64,000 nucleotides of DNA from Cristatella mucedo (Eukaryota > Bryozoa > Phylactolaemata > Cristatellidae): positions 1,937,501-2,001,500 of the forward strand of contig WPIO01000064.1 of NCBI GenBank assembly GCA_009760855.2, given 5' to 3'. Made by a program: the position numbers and the translations under genes. The notes under the pieces are model-generated. The model saw nothing but the letters and a program-made list of their open reading frames with translations, had not been told where the DNA came from and searched no databases. The first letter of the stretch is position 1, and every line of letters begins with the position of its first letter. This document shows, piece by piece, positions 1 through 10,986 of this stretch.

Positions 1-738
1 CTATAACTAATATCACACAGGGCACAACGCAAGTGTTGCATTGACGATATGCGTTTAGGTCTCGCTCACGGGCTCTTTAACGGACTCACAGTCAAAATTG
101 TATAAGCTGAATAGCGGGTACCAGCGTAAAATCGTGGTGGTAATAATTTTTTTTAATGTAACATGTTTTCAATAAATAATTGCCTTTTTTAATTACAGGA
201 GCCTATTAAAAACGACTGGTGCGGATTTGGTGTCGGTCTGCTTCGTGATCTTGGTACTTTGAGACATTTTGAGTTCTCTCCGAAATAGTGCAACATATAA
301 CTGACCAAGTCAAAAGAGTGGGCTGGGAAAATACATTTCTACTTGGTAGAACGACGCGATTACAAGTACCCCACACTCATCAATGACCTTTAGGTAATTA
401 AGCACATTATAAAAACACTAGCTAGCTGCTGATGACGCATTAAAAACCACGGGTAATGCACTTTCAAGAGTGAACGGAGGCGTGCAAATGTTTTTTGCGA
501 AACCAGCTAACGAGTACAAGTAAGACAATCCATCCCTTCGGCCCTAGCCCAAAGTAGCGACAGCCTCGTCTTGGCAGCCTCCTTTCTCGCGACGGCGCGC
601 CTGGGAGCATTAGCAGCAGTGGCAGCAACAGGTTGTCCAACGCGACGGAAGTGAGTCTCGGACGCTTCCATTGTACTGCACTCCTCGACAGGCTTGGAGA
701 GCTGTCCGTACGCGGCGATGTGGCAGCACGCCAGCTGT

Positions 739-829
739 ACAATGTGCAGCAATGTGAGCAATGTGCAGCAATGTGAGCAATGTGCAGCAATGTGCAGCAA
801 TGTACAGCAATGTGCAGCAATGTGCAGCG
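739..829 (+). repeat. minisatellite of cagcaatgtg units
   Basis: About nine short units of gcaatgtgca / gcaatgtgag. All the open frames at 464-970 cross it and are low-complexity. Confidence 0.9.
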
Positions 830-1193
830 CTCCGTCGCCTTCCCGCCAGCTGCAGTGCCGTCCATACTGAGGTACTTCGGGACGTCGCCAGCCCGAAACC
901 TCGAGAGCTCGCGAGAATGAGCGATAATACTGCGACCAGCCGCTAGTCGACATGCAGTAAACATGCACACATTACCAACATTTAATGAGGAAGTACGTAA
1001 GCGCGAATGAAATATTAAAATTGAAAACTCATGATTGGCCTAACGATAGCATTGAAAGAGATGCTTGTTCGGACTCGCTTCACAGGTCTTAGCAGAAAGC
1101 CCGTAACTAGTTTTGTCCAGTGTTGACTGGCCGATTGACCTTGGCCTTGATTGACCTCAGCCAGCCACCATTCCTCCACGAGTTCACCTAGAT

Positions 1194-1382
1194 AAGCGGT
1201 TCTCAACAGGTGGGTCGTCCGACCCCTTCGGGGGTCGAACGACCCTTTCACAGGGGTCGCGTAAGACCATCGGAAAACATGCATCTCCATATTTTGCACA
1301 CAATAATTTTACGGTTGGGGGTCGCCACAGCATGAGGAACTGTATTCGAGGGACGCGGCACTAGGAAGGTGGAGGACCGCTG
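1194..1382 (+). mobile_element. SPIN-like non-autonomous hAT element
   Basis: A 189-bp copy with ends (a)agcggttctcaac and gaggaccgctg. The internal blocks gggggtcgaacgaccctttc, aggggtcgcgtaagaccatc and catgaggaactgtatt are shared with the other two copies. The flanks acctagat (1186-1193) and acctggag (1383-1390) are a 6/8 target duplication. It sits in a repeat whose second copy near 32.63 kb lacks the insertion. Confidence 0.82.
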
Positions 1383-2487
1383 ACCTGGAGGAACCGGACA
1401 TGCATGGAGGCGCAGTCTACTGGGGCAGAATCGCGGGAAAAGCGTCTTCCTTTGACTAGACTTGGGAAATTTAATTTGAAAATTCAAGAGCAAGCATATA
1501 AACGTACGGCTGCGTAAAGGCTGAGCCAAATTGACTCACTGACTGGTAGACCGTCGCTAAGACTGACTGCTGTGGTCAGGCTCTTCATTTCGTTTGCTCC
1601 ACCATGAGATTACCTCTATAGCGTTTAAATGCGAAATCAAAAGACGTGCTGATCAAAAGCCGGCTCAAAACTATTTCTTAATTTAACGCAAAATGTAATG
1701 CTCAATTTAAACCATGGGATACACGTTGTAGCAATTTATTCAAGTTAATAATGTTCTCCCCTAATATCTTTGCCATGCCACTCGTCATATAGCACAAAGA
1801 GAACAAGGTAAGAGGGACTTCGGTGACTCGCGTTTAAGGAGAGTACTCAGCTCACTCTTGGACTCACTCACTCACACACTCAAGTTTAGGATTATGTAGG
1901 TTGATTTCCTCTCCTGCTTGCCAACTTGTTCTGACTCCTGTGAAAGACTCACTCGTCCTCCACAGTTTCACGCTGGAATCGCAGAATCTGTATGGGAAAA
2001 TTGGGTACCTCTGAAGCTCTTTCGACACTTCAAAGTTAATATTTCTTAGATGTTCTCCGAGCCATTACTGCCTTTAAGTCAGGACTTTTTAAAGGGCTAC
2101 GTCACTTTTAAATCCTCACGCGACTTTCTTGACAGGATGTAAATCCAATATTATAGAGCTTGATAGTGCCATTACGGATGCCCTAATCAAAAAAATGCTA
2201 ATAATGACTTTGGCTGATCTCCTTGAACGCTTCCTAAGTTAGCAGCATATCTTGCAATCTTTGAGGTGATTTATCAGATCATTTTCCTAGTGTTATGTCA
2301 TCAGTTTAATCAGCGGTACAATGCGTGTAGTGTTTACAGACCTGACGCTCGCCACACGATAAGCGGTTCCGATGCAGCTCTTGGAATACCGCTAGAAGTG
2401 CTATCAGAACACCGAGCTAGCGAAAGCGCAAATAAGTGCCCACGTGTTACAGAAATGCCTAGATCTACAATAGAAACTCATAACAGG

Positions 2488-2650
2488 CCAATATAGCCCA
2501 TGAAGTAGGGTGCTCGCTCTTCACAACAGAAGTCGTGGGTTCGAATCCTGCAGATGGCGCTCCTTTATTGCCAAGTGCAAGCGGCGGTGAATAGCCTATA
2601 AGGCTCCTCGGCCGCTATGCAGATGAGGCTGGTAAATTGGCTAATAACTC
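2488..2650 (+). mobile_element. tRNA-derived SINE, family A
   Basis: A-box-like tagcccatgaagtagggtgc and B box gggttcgaatcc (2537-2548), then the family body (ctcctttattgccaagtgca, ggctcctcggccgctatgca) ending near ggtaaattggctaa. Confidence 0.8.
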
Positions 2651-2654
2651 ACCT

Positions 2655-2885
2655 ATGAATACCGTTATGATATCCCCTGATTTGACAACATTCAAAAAGA
2701 AGCAACACCCAACCTGCTGCTCACAACATTTGTTCAGTCCGTGTGAATTGTCTTTTATGTGCTTGTGCATGCTGGCACCGTACCTGTGCTAACCAACCGA
2801 TTGGCACGCTTTCTTTCCAGCACGCGTTACGTAAAATGCCTGAAAAGATATTTAGCTGTCTCGTATGGACCACAGAAAGATTGCA
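2655..2885 (+). mobile_element. LINE 3' end
   Basis: cccctgatttgacaacattc (SPDLTTFK) is followed by the 3' UTR (cttgtgcatgctggcaccgt) and a decayed hairpin, gtaaaatgcctgaaaagata. A SINE sits directly upstream. Confidence 0.65.
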
Positions 2886-3189
2886 CATGAAGGGAAGCAA
2901 CCGTGCGGTAACGCTCAGCCCACGGAGAAAAAAGACGGCACACTACCTGCGCTTGTTTAATATAGTTATTCTAGAATGAAATATATTTTTAGTAGTATTA
3001 CTAATCAAGCTTGTAACTTTGTCCTTAGCTCTAGGTTGTCCCATTGTCGTTCAAAGAGGCAGATGCCAGACTACTTATTAAATAGCCGACACTAGTGACG
3101 TGGTGGCGTGCTAAATCAGCCAGATTATGACTGGTGTTCATTATTCTCGGTTCTTGGAATATTATTATAATAAGATATAACAAATAATT

Positions 3190-3292
3190 AATTTTTATAG
3201 CACCATAAGAGAACTCGACCTCCAACCAGGCGCTTTAAAAATGCCGCAGGGTTCGAGCTCACGACCTTGGTTGCTTAAGGCGATATGGCTAG
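3190..3292 (-). mobile_element. tRNA-derived SINE, family B, minus strand
   Basis: tagcaccataagagaactcg, cctccaaccaggcgctttaa (tail complement), then gggttcgagctcacgacctt and ggttgcttaaggcg (head complement). Confidence 0.66.
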
Positions 3293-3297
3293 AAACA

Positions 3298-3348
3298 GAT
3301 TATACGATAATCTACGACAAGGCGATTATACGATAATCTACGACAAGG
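3298..3348. repeat. 26-bp tandem duplication
   Basis: gattatacgataatctacga, then caaggc, is repeated once. Each unit contains a near palindrome around tatacgata. Confidence 0.9.
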
Positions 3349-3749
3349 TAGCATACAAGCCGAAGCTGCGTAACAGGCATACAGTTGTTACCTTAGCAGT
3401 TGAGCTCTATGTTGTGCTCTATGTTGTGAACCGTATGACAGTTGTTGTGTGGCGCGGCTGTTTGACCCTTGCAAACCTCCGTCGCTATCAAATATACTTC
3501 TCGACGCTTTGGATATGGACTTGTAGTGCTTAGGTGCCGCTAGGGTGCGCTTCGTGGCTGCCGAACTCCGCCTCCGTCGGCGTTAATGCGTGCATTTGTG
3601 CTGCCTCCTCCCTCCAGTTGCTGTCCCGCTTCCAAGGCTCAGTGCTTCACAGGTATTTGTCGCATGTCGGCTGAGACTAGTGATCGTCGCGGTCCAGGCG
3701 TTTGCGGCCTAGTTGTGTCCGAACGCGGAGGCACGCGCCATTTGTAACG

Positions 3750-4065
3750 CTAGACCAGAAGACCTTAGGGAATTTTAACACAGAATATCCTATTACCGTT
3801 CTTATGAAAGACACTGAAGCGATTAGTCTCAGAAGAGCTCATTTCTTAGATCAGATCTTCAAACCTAGCAATTGGGTTCCAGTCAGGTTTTGGATCTAAT
3901 CACCCCCACAGATTCTGAACTGATGCAAATGTATAACGACCTCGGGAATGGCGGTATAGTCGCTTGATTAATTTTTCTGGATTTATTAGGATTCTCTGCT
4001 GTAATTGATCATCAATCCATTATTGATTGCCCATTGTCTCGCCTTGGCACAGCGGGAATTATAAT
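3750..4065 (+). mobile_element. LINE fragment with RT block A remnants
   Basis: Includes ttccagtcaggttttggatc (SGFR), atgtataacgacctcgggaa (VYNDL) and tttattaggattctctgctg, then attgatcatcaatccattat (LLDLSAAFDTIDH with changes). No open frame across it. Confidence 0.6.
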
Positions 4066-5335
4066 GAAATTTACTAAAATCCACGAATAGGGTGTCTCCT
4101 GCGGGAATCCCGAAAGAAGCAACAGAATTAGTAAGGCCCGTATTTCCACACTATTTTCCCATCGTCTCGAGCCGCCCAGAGAGAGCTCCTCCCCCTCCAG
4201 CGCTGCGGGGATCCACACTCACTAAGTGCAACTAGCCGACTATAACCCCGGTAGCTAGTCTTGACAGGTGCCCGTAGAATGTGTATTCAATATGCAATAA
4301 ACCCTTGATAATACGGGACAGACTCTTGACGAAGCCCCTGACTTGTTTGCAATAGTCGACACGTGACTGAACTCGACTAACTGCCCTATCCGAACCAATT
4401 CATGTCACGCTTACAGGCTTTCCTCCTTCCTTTTATATCCCGACGTGCAAGCAGTCGGTAGCGGGCTAGCCACCGTAGCTCGCTCCTGTCTCGATTTCAA
4501 GCCGCTTGCAGTCGCCTCAAAGGAGTTGCTGCTTGCTGCCGGGGGCACTGCGTGCCTCCAGCAGCAAGCAGCTGCCAACGATGACGCTCGCCTGTCACTC
4601 CCATTGTATCAGGTCTTACTTTATTTCAGATTTTTCAGATCTCATTTCTTTTTTACTCCCTCGCTTGTAATGCTCAATTCCAAGATTCGTTCCTATGACC
4701 TAACCGACGCCCCTAACTAAGGTGCCGAATTTCATACATTCGTTGACTTTTTCTCTTGCGGCTCACGTGCAAGGCCCTAGTCGCAACACAAAAAGGTCCC
4801 AACTCCATAAAATATTCTTCCGCAAACTTATACTATCAGCTGCTATTTCTTACCGCATTTCTCACGTCTGAACACATGCGGACGTGGTGTGCGTCCCTTC
4901 GGTATAAAAAAAATGATACGTGAATCTCGAAACCTTACGATCCTAAACATTAGTGCAGTACGCAAAAATCTTCCTCGCCCAATAAAAATATCTTTCCCAC
5001 CCCTTCTGCCTAATCCTCTGTCAAGACCTTCTCTCACTGGCGTAATGCAACAAAGCGACACCAGCCAATATTCTGAAGGGCCCTGTTCTCAAAATAAGCA
5101 CATTGTACGTACTCAACCAGAAAGCATACGGTTTGCTGTAAACATTAGACTAGCTCGGATTATTAAGATCAACATAAAGAAATAAAAAAACTATTTTAGG
5201 TCAGACCAATCCACAATTGATAAGGCGAAGTCAAACATCTAAAAACCAGAGTGAAATCATCGACATGATGATTCCAATCCTTAAGTATCTCCATACCCAC
5301 TGTAAGGTCAGCAACTTACGTAGGGAATACTTGTG

Positions 5336-5412
5336 AGTAACTATATCGTAACTATATCATAACTATATCATAACTATATCGTATTGTGAGTAACTATAAC
5401 TATATATGTGAG
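5336..5412. repeat. minisatellite of taactatatc units
   Basis: Units gtaactatatc / ataactatatc are repeated about five times, then a variant gtgagtaactata copy. Confidence 0.85.
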
Positions 5413-5489
5413 TAACTAACAGATCATTTCTAGCTTCTTTGTCAGAACGATAGACAATCCATCCGCATACTATCGTCGCCAAAGGACTC

Positions 5490-5780
5490 CTCAACTACAG
5501 TGCCTTGTCTTACCTTAGTGTCTACCTCAATGCCTGCGCCTACTTGTTTCGTGTCGAAGTTCATCTCCAATCAGTATAAGAAGACTGCTGGCCATCTATA
5601 CGTCAACCTCCTGTTCTCCTTCGGAGATGAACGGATTTTCCTATTGCTTTCCTGCGTAGCCAACATGTTAAATATGACCTTAGCTTCCGTTATTTTACCT
5701 AAATCCTTCAAAAAGGCTGTTGCTAAGCCATTCCTTAAAAAGTCAACACTTGACCCGGAGAACTCCAGATTTCCGTCTGG
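5490..5780 (+). mobile_element. LINE fragment, region upstream of the RT core
   Basis: The frame from 5500 encodes LSCVANMLNMTLASVILPKSFKKAVAKPFLKKSTLDPEN, recognisable (in pieces) as the segment just before RT block A in this family. It breaks off near 5780 into a GC-rich stretch (to about 5985) that is not LINE. The 3' UTR of a LINE resumes after that, so this is a rearranged copy. Confidence 0.7.
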
Positions 5781-5984
5781 TCTCCCTGCTGCTGCGGTTC
5801 CAAACAAGACTGCGAGTGCCGACGGCGGCTGCTGGCTCGCATCGGCAGCGGGGCGAGCTCAAACTTCGCGAGCAGAGAGCACGGATCTGCCGGCCCGCGC
5901 TTGCGGCAGGGCAGACTTACTGCAGCCGCCGTCTGGCTCTGCCCAGTGGTTGGCTAAGATGGGCAGCCTCCGTCAACGCACCTG

Positions 5985-6270
5985 TTTATTACAGGGCTTA
6001 CTGGGTCCTTGTGATTAATCCATTGTGTGCTTGTGCGTGCTGACACTGTGTCTCCTGCTACTAACCATATCTACCTGTTAACCCTGTGGTTGTTACATCT
6101 AGCAATGTTATGCTTGATGACATTGCGAATGTTACCACTAATGACATTGCGAATGTTACCACTAATCATTCGATCGTGCTTTCTCTACAGCATATGTAAA
6201 GTGCCTAGAAAGATATTCAGTTCTCCGAGGACGCTATACAAATTTAATTATACTATTATAAGACACTCGT
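5985..6270 (+). mobile_element. LINE 3' UTR and tail
   Basis: Starts tttattacagggcttactgg (the usual post-stop GGGTCC motif). It contains a local duplication of tgacattgcgaatgttacca and ends with atgtaaagtgcctagaaaga, then ttctccgaggacgctataca. Confidence 0.72.
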
Positions 6271-6289
6271 CCGAGAAGCGGCTGACCAG

Positions 6290-6500
6290 CTAAACTCTTG
6301 CATCACAATTTTAAACCAGACAATTGATTTATGATCTCCTGTCAGGTTTTAGAGCTAATGAATCCCCAGATATAGCACTGTTGCAAGTGCACAGTGACAT
6401 TCTCATGAATACTGACTTGCAAATGTAAAGCGCCCAGAAAGAGATTGAGTTCTCTGAGGGCGCTTTATCAAGTGCATTATTCTTATTATTATTTTTATTG
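6290..6500 (+). mobile_element. LINE RT remnant fused to a 3' tail
   Basis: An RT SGFRAN-like segment (tgtcaggttttagagctaat) is followed within 60 bases by aatgtaaagcgcccagaaag and the hairpin plus ATT tail, so most of the element is deleted internally. Shortly after (6520-6600) another RT piece reads ctggatctctcagcagcg. Confidence 0.62.
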
Positions 6501-6644
6501 GGAAGAATCTCTCTGCTATTTCGGCTGGATCTCTCAGCAGCGTCTTATCATCTCATGATCACTAAGTCTTTCTTAAGCGCCCACCATTTCGCCTAGGCAT
6601 CAGTACAACAACAGTGCAATGATTTAAGGCTCTTCCATCTACCT

Positions 6645-6722
6645 GTTGGATCTTAGCCGAGGAGTCTCACTCTTCATGATCCAGATCTTGGGTTCGACTC
6701 CTGCAGTGGTGCGCCATAAGGT
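6645..6722 (+). mobile_element. tRNA-derived SINE head, family A fragment
   Basis: ggatcttagccgaggagtct (A box) and gggttcgactcc (B box, 6690-6701), ending at gtgcgccataagg where LINE sequence resumes. Confidence 0.65.
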
Positions 6723-6724
6723 AC

Positions 6725-7240
6725 TTGCAGTTGGTGCAAAACTCATTTACTAGGCCTACCTTTTGGGAACGTCGTAATTTTCACTTTAAATTACTTATCA
6801 CCAACTTGCACTGGCTCCCCATGAAGCAGCGTACCGACCTCAAGGTTGTGTCACTTACTTTCAGGTCTCCTGCTCACCTATCAGTTTCCAATCAGGTCAG
6901 GCATCGTACCACCCGCTCTTTGGACTAAAGTCTTTCAGCCGTGCCTCGAACCAACCTAAATCCTGCGGAGACCACACCTTTTGTTGTATGCTCTCAAAGC
7001 ATGTAACTCACTCCTGACTGAATACTTGACATCGACTGACTTAATTAAAATTAAAAGCACATCTGTTCCTCACAGCATTTTCTATGTCCGCATGTATTAT
7101 TTTGTATGTGCTTATTAATAGCGGGGCTGTGCTTATTATCACTAACCATATTGCCATGTTTTCCTTACAATATAGTTACAATTCCTAGAAAGAAATTAAG
7201 TTGTCTGGGAGTACTATAAAGTATCTTATAATTTTTTGTT
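6725..7240 (+). mobile_element. LINE 3' part inserted by or next to a SINE
   Basis: Starts LQLVQNS in the frame at 6725. It shows NLHWLPMKQRTDLKVVSLTFRS, then RSDQVRHRTTRS-like, then a decayed AWNSLL region and 3' UTR, ending gaaagaaattaagttgtctg near 7187-7230. Confidence 0.7.
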
Positions 7241-7299
7241 TTGTAACTCTCTTAACTGCATTCCAGAATGTATTTATGATATTCGCATTTTTCTGGTAG

Positions 7300-7500
7300 C
7301 AAACTTTCTCAAATTTGAGGATAAAAACTAATTTGCTTATTATATGCAGATCTGCTTCTATTCAAAAACTGGAGACCCTTATCATCACTGTATACTCTTC
7401 TAGTATATCTCATGTGGTATCTGTACGAAATGAGGGTGACCAACCGCATAGCGACATTTCACTTGATGGCAGCATCAGCTCCACTGGTAAGTCTGCCTAC
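7300..7500 (+). mobile_element. LINE fragment upstream of a tandem triplication
   Basis: Matches the segment after the YADD motif (FLKFEDKTNLLI-like, SIQKLETLIIT). It leads directly into the 109-bp repeats that follow. Confidence 0.6.
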
Positions 7501-7501
7501 T

Positions 7502-7828
7502 CTTAACCAACATACCATTTCAAAAATTCGGGTAAGCTTCAATAAGGACACTACAGCTAAGCTAGTACTTGCATTTGTGACATCCCATCTAGACTTAGGT
7601 GACTCATACTCTTAACCAACATACCGTTTCAAAAATTCCGGTAAGCTTCAATAAGGATACTACAGCTAAGCTAGTACTTGCATTTGTGACATGCCATCTA
7701 GACTTAGGTGACTCCTACTCTTAACCAACATACCGTTTCAAAAGTTCCGGTAAGCTTCAATAAGGATACTACAGCTAAGCTAGTACTTGCATTTGTGACA
7801 TCCCATCTAGACTTGGGTGACTTCAAGC
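7502..7828 (+). repeat. 109-bp tandem triplication of a LINE segment
   Basis: Three copies start at 7502, 7611 and 7720 (cttaaccaacatacc...), each exactly 109 bases apart and differing at only a few positions. The unit encodes KIRVSFNKDTTAKLVLAFVT in one frame, the LINE segment before the thumb. Because 109 is not a multiple of three, each copy shifts frame. Confidence 0.9.
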
Positions 7829-7853
7829 TCGCAGCATGCTTTCCTGCCTGCGA

Positions 7854-7994
7854 AATAGGAGACTCACAGTAAGAGCGATAGGAGACTCACAGTGAGAGCG
7901 ATAGGAGACTCACAGTGAGAGCGATAGGAGACTCACAGTGAGAGCGATAGGAAGCTCACAGTGAGAGCGATATGAGGCTTACAGTGAGAGCAGA
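7854..7994 (+). repeat. minisatellite, 23-bp unit, about six copies
   Basis: Unit gataggagactcacagtgag plus agc, repeated about six times with increasing divergence at the right end (gaagctcac, gaggcttac). Confidence 0.9.
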
Positions 7995-8029
7995 GAGCCC
8001 TTTACTTAGGCTACGTATGTCGTAAACAT

Positions 8030-8500
8030 GGCAACTGCCATGTTACGCAACTTCTCAGCCACCCGTACTGGGTCTCTATCAAGCATAGTATTGATTTCGA
8101 GGTGTTGTCACTCACTTTTAGGTCTTCTTATTCTGTTTCGCCAGCCTATCTGACATCCATTCTTCTGACTCAAGTCTTTTAGCTGTGAATCTAATGAACC
8201 TCAGATCATTCGGAGACCGTACCATCAGCTGTTATTCTTCTAGATCAGCAATTTTCAACCTGTGGGTCGCGACCCCTTTGGGAGGTCGAACTACCCTTTA
8301 ACAGGGGTTGCACAAGACCATATTGTTGGCCAGGTTACGTTAATTGGCCGGGTTATTTTTATGGTTGAGGGTCGCCACAACATGGGCTGTATTAAAGGAT
8401 CGTGGCATTAGGAAGGTTAAAACTCACTGTTCTAGATGCTTCTAGAGCCTGAAACTCACTCCCGTAGAGTGCCATCAGGTAATCTCATGACTGGAGGGCA
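8030..8500 (+). mobile_element. LINE 3' fragment split by a hAT element
   Basis: SATRTGSLSSIVLISRCCHSLLG-type sequence (the HWLPVKQRIDFKVLSLTFRS region in a broken frame), then cctcagatcattcggagacc (LKSFGDR). The hAT insertion 8246-8429 follows, then gagcctgaaactcactcccg (AWNSLP). Confidence 0.7.
8246..8429 (+). mobile_element. SPIN-like non-autonomous hAT element inside a LINE
   Basis: A 184-bp element with a perfect 8-bp target duplication, ttctagat, at 8238-8245 and 8430-8437. This fits the hAT preference nTCTAGAn. Its left end reads into tgggtcgcgacccctttg and its right end has ggcattaggaaggtt. The terminal repeats are decayed (cagcaattttcaac at left, aaaactcactg at right). It encodes nothing. 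It splits a LINE 3' fragment (8030-8237 and 8438-8500), so it is younger than that LINE. Confidence 0.85.
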
Positions 8501-9199
8501 ATTATTTGCATTTAACAGCTAAACAGCGTCGCTGCGTTTGCATATGTTTCAAACATTAGTTGCTCTTAACGCTCATTGGTCAAGCTGGAAAACATTTTTC
8601 AGCCGCTCAAGCTTTTAGAGATCGTTATTTGTATTACACAAGGCAAACGTTAACATAGCGATAACTATTATGAGCACTAAGCAAGGCTGCCGAAACGTGG
8701 AATACATTCGGTTGGCTGCTCGTTCAACGTATTGGCATACAATAGCGAAATATGCAACATAAATTCAAGATTTGGGCAAGTAGACATCCGAGTTACTTTT
8801 CCCTTAGCCTTTCGTGACCACAGGCTTGCTTCGAGGCGCTAGAAAAAAAATAACCAACAAGCTCTTGCCTGAGACGGAGACGCTGCGCTTAGGGACGGTG
8901 TTATGGCGACTTCGCGCGTCTCGGGGTATTCCGTTCCGTTGGGCATCCAACAAGAGCGAATCCTCAAGTAACGGTATTCACAGTGCTCTTTGCGGGGCGA
9001 GAATTTTAAAACGTCTCTATAGAAACGCGCTCTGCTTCGAGGCCGACTACTGTGCAAAGAGCAGGCTATTTTGCGTTGGTTTTCAGCGGACTTTCTTTTA
9101 GCCGCACAGCGAGCCACAGGAGACGCAGAATAGAATAAAAGAACAACACTTGAAAGCAAACATGACGGAACATCCGTCAACTGTCTTTCCGTTGATGCA

Positions 9200-10100
9200 T
9201 TCACATAGCTAATGAGCAGTAGGCGGCATGTCTGGTCATTGGAGCAATCGTTGTGCCAAATTCAGATATGCAGATTAGAGTAGAATGGGGCCAACAGCAG
9301 TAGCACAACCAAGGTTCCGGCGGCAGGAACTGCCGGCCGAGTAGCATCTCCGCGGCCTTGTCCTTGGCTCGTAGCAGGTGCTTTAGCTCCAGATAGAGCC
9401 AGCGGTGCAGGGCTCGAGCCGAGTCTGGGAGAGCTTGGGAGCTGTGGCCTCAGCGACTCTACAAGTTCAGCACTCGTTGAAAATTGAGCTCAAGAAGCGG
9501 AGTATCGGCACTCCCCTCTTTTTCAATGCCCGCAAACACGAGCTATTGGCATGGCAAAATGCTACTAGTGGCACGCCAAAACTGCGCATAAACTAAAGTC
9601 ATTCGCTACAAACAAGGCGAACGTAATCGTTGCTAGGACTTGCAGAGAGGCGGCAGATAAACGCCAGGTAGTCCGTTCCCGCATTGTAATAATAATAACA
9701 ACAATAATACATTTGTGTATCGCCCTCGTATAACTTAATCCCTCTCCGGGCACTTGACATTTGCTTCAAAGGAAGTATGATCGAATGGTTAATGGAAGAC
9801 GCTCCATGTGACCATGTGACCACGTGACCAACTAAAGGACAGAAAGCTTGAAAAGGGCGCCAAAATCCCGGTCTCAGGATTCACTCGGCCGTCGCTCGGC
9901 ATTTGACGATATCACTGCGGGTCATGAAAACATGTCTCTGCAAAAGCATACTCCCAATTGCAGCGAGGAATTGCTGAGTCAAAGTTCAATAACTCAAAAT
10001 TTGTGGTGCCACTGTAGACTATTTTCTCAACAGCTCCCAAGCTAGCATAGCATTCAAGTGATGGTCCCCATGGTGACTGAGCTGAGCTTAGCGGGAGCGT
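9200..10100. other. no gene recognised
   Basis: Apart from the LINE tail at 9688-9790 I see only short frames without motifs. Confidence 0.5.
9688..9790 (-). mobile_element. LINE 3' tail, minus strand
   Basis: taataataataacaacaata, then gtatcgccctcgtataactt and ctctccgggcacttgacatt, then a LINE 3' UTR (gcttcaaaggaagtatgatc). Confidence 0.6.
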
Positions 10101-10151
10101 CCCGATTCTTTACTGTGTAGAACTGGGTAGAACTGGATTCGGAACGATTAT

Positions 10152-10167
10152 CCCCCCCCCCCCCCCC
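10152..10167. repeat. poly-C tract
   Basis: Sixteen consecutive C. A similar tract lies at 20411-20422, and a poly-G tract at about 39643-39657. Confidence 0.95.
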
Positions 10168-10903
10168 GACTGCCACCCTTGCTGGACTGCAAACAAACAC
10201 CGCACCGCTCTTCTTCTCTTTTCTCCTCCTCCACGCCTCTCTCTTGAACACACCACTTGTGCAACCATGCTAAAAATACCTCTAGTCCTCACGACCCTGT
10301 CTTAGAAGTTGTCCTTACGAAGAGGGTCTAGACTTGTTGCCTCCCACAATAGCAAGTATTGTCGATAGGTCTTCGGATACCAAGGAAGTCCATTCTCATT
10401 CGAAATGGCAGTTGTCGGGCCACTAGTTAAAAGGCCAATTCTAAATTGCGAGTGCTATAAGCTATATATATCTTTACTAACTTTCGTTCTGACTAACGTC
10501 TGCCCATCTTATCAAAGAAACTTGTAAGAGAGCGGTGGCTTCGCAGCGAAAGAGTCCCTTCAGTTCATCCGATCCGAGAAAGCAACTTCCAACCGGAAAC
10601 AACAACAAACAAACACAACAACAACAACAAATAACGGTTGCAGAGAAACTGCCACACTGCCGGTTTACAATGACCTTCGGATCAATGCTAATCAGGTTAG
10701 CATATCTCTAATGTCGCAGTGCAATTGATGCAATCAATAACTAGATCTTTTTCGAGCGTCTCTTGATATTCCTTGGTACAAATGGCATATGCTATACTAC
10801 GTTAGGTCCTTCCTCAGCGAGAGATGTTAGAGTGTAGATATGAAGGCCCTTATAGAATGTCAGCATGAGCTACCTCAGGTTCACTCTTACCCATGCATTT
10901 TTT

Positions 10904-10904
10904 T

Positions 10905-10954
<50 letters not shown>

Positions 10955-10986
10955 CTCGCTCTCTCTTTCCATCTCAGTGTGTGTGC

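Larger units (their letters stand above)
330..1690. repeat. long dispersed repeat, copy 1 (LTR-like features)
   Basis: Blocks at 330-470 and 1060-1690 match 32275-32910 in the same order: taggtaattaagcacatta / agataattaggcacattga; ccattcctccacgagttcac / ccattcctctctgggttcac; gcaagcatataaacgtacgg / gcgcatataagcggatggat. A TATA-like catataa followed about 30 bases later by ttgactcactgac would suit an LTR promoter, but no TG...CA ends or coding region were found. It is interrupted by the hAT at 1194-1382. Only the homology is certain. Confidence 0.6.

Noticed and set aside
464-970. 168-codon minus-strand frame
   Set aside because: Runs through the cagcaatgtg minisatellite; Cys/His-rich content is an artefact.
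2537-2548. B-box motifs as true tRNA genes
   Set aside because: None of the tRNA-like heads forms a full cloverleaf with acceptor stem pairing by eye; all are followed by SINE bodies.
5330-8000. CRISPR-like repeat arrays
   Set aside because: The arrays are direct tandem minisatellites without unique spacers, in animal DNA.
8839-9204. 121-codon minus-strand frame
   Set aside because: Reasonable composition but no motif, no splice partner and no cysteine pattern tying it to the CUB gene. Not supported.
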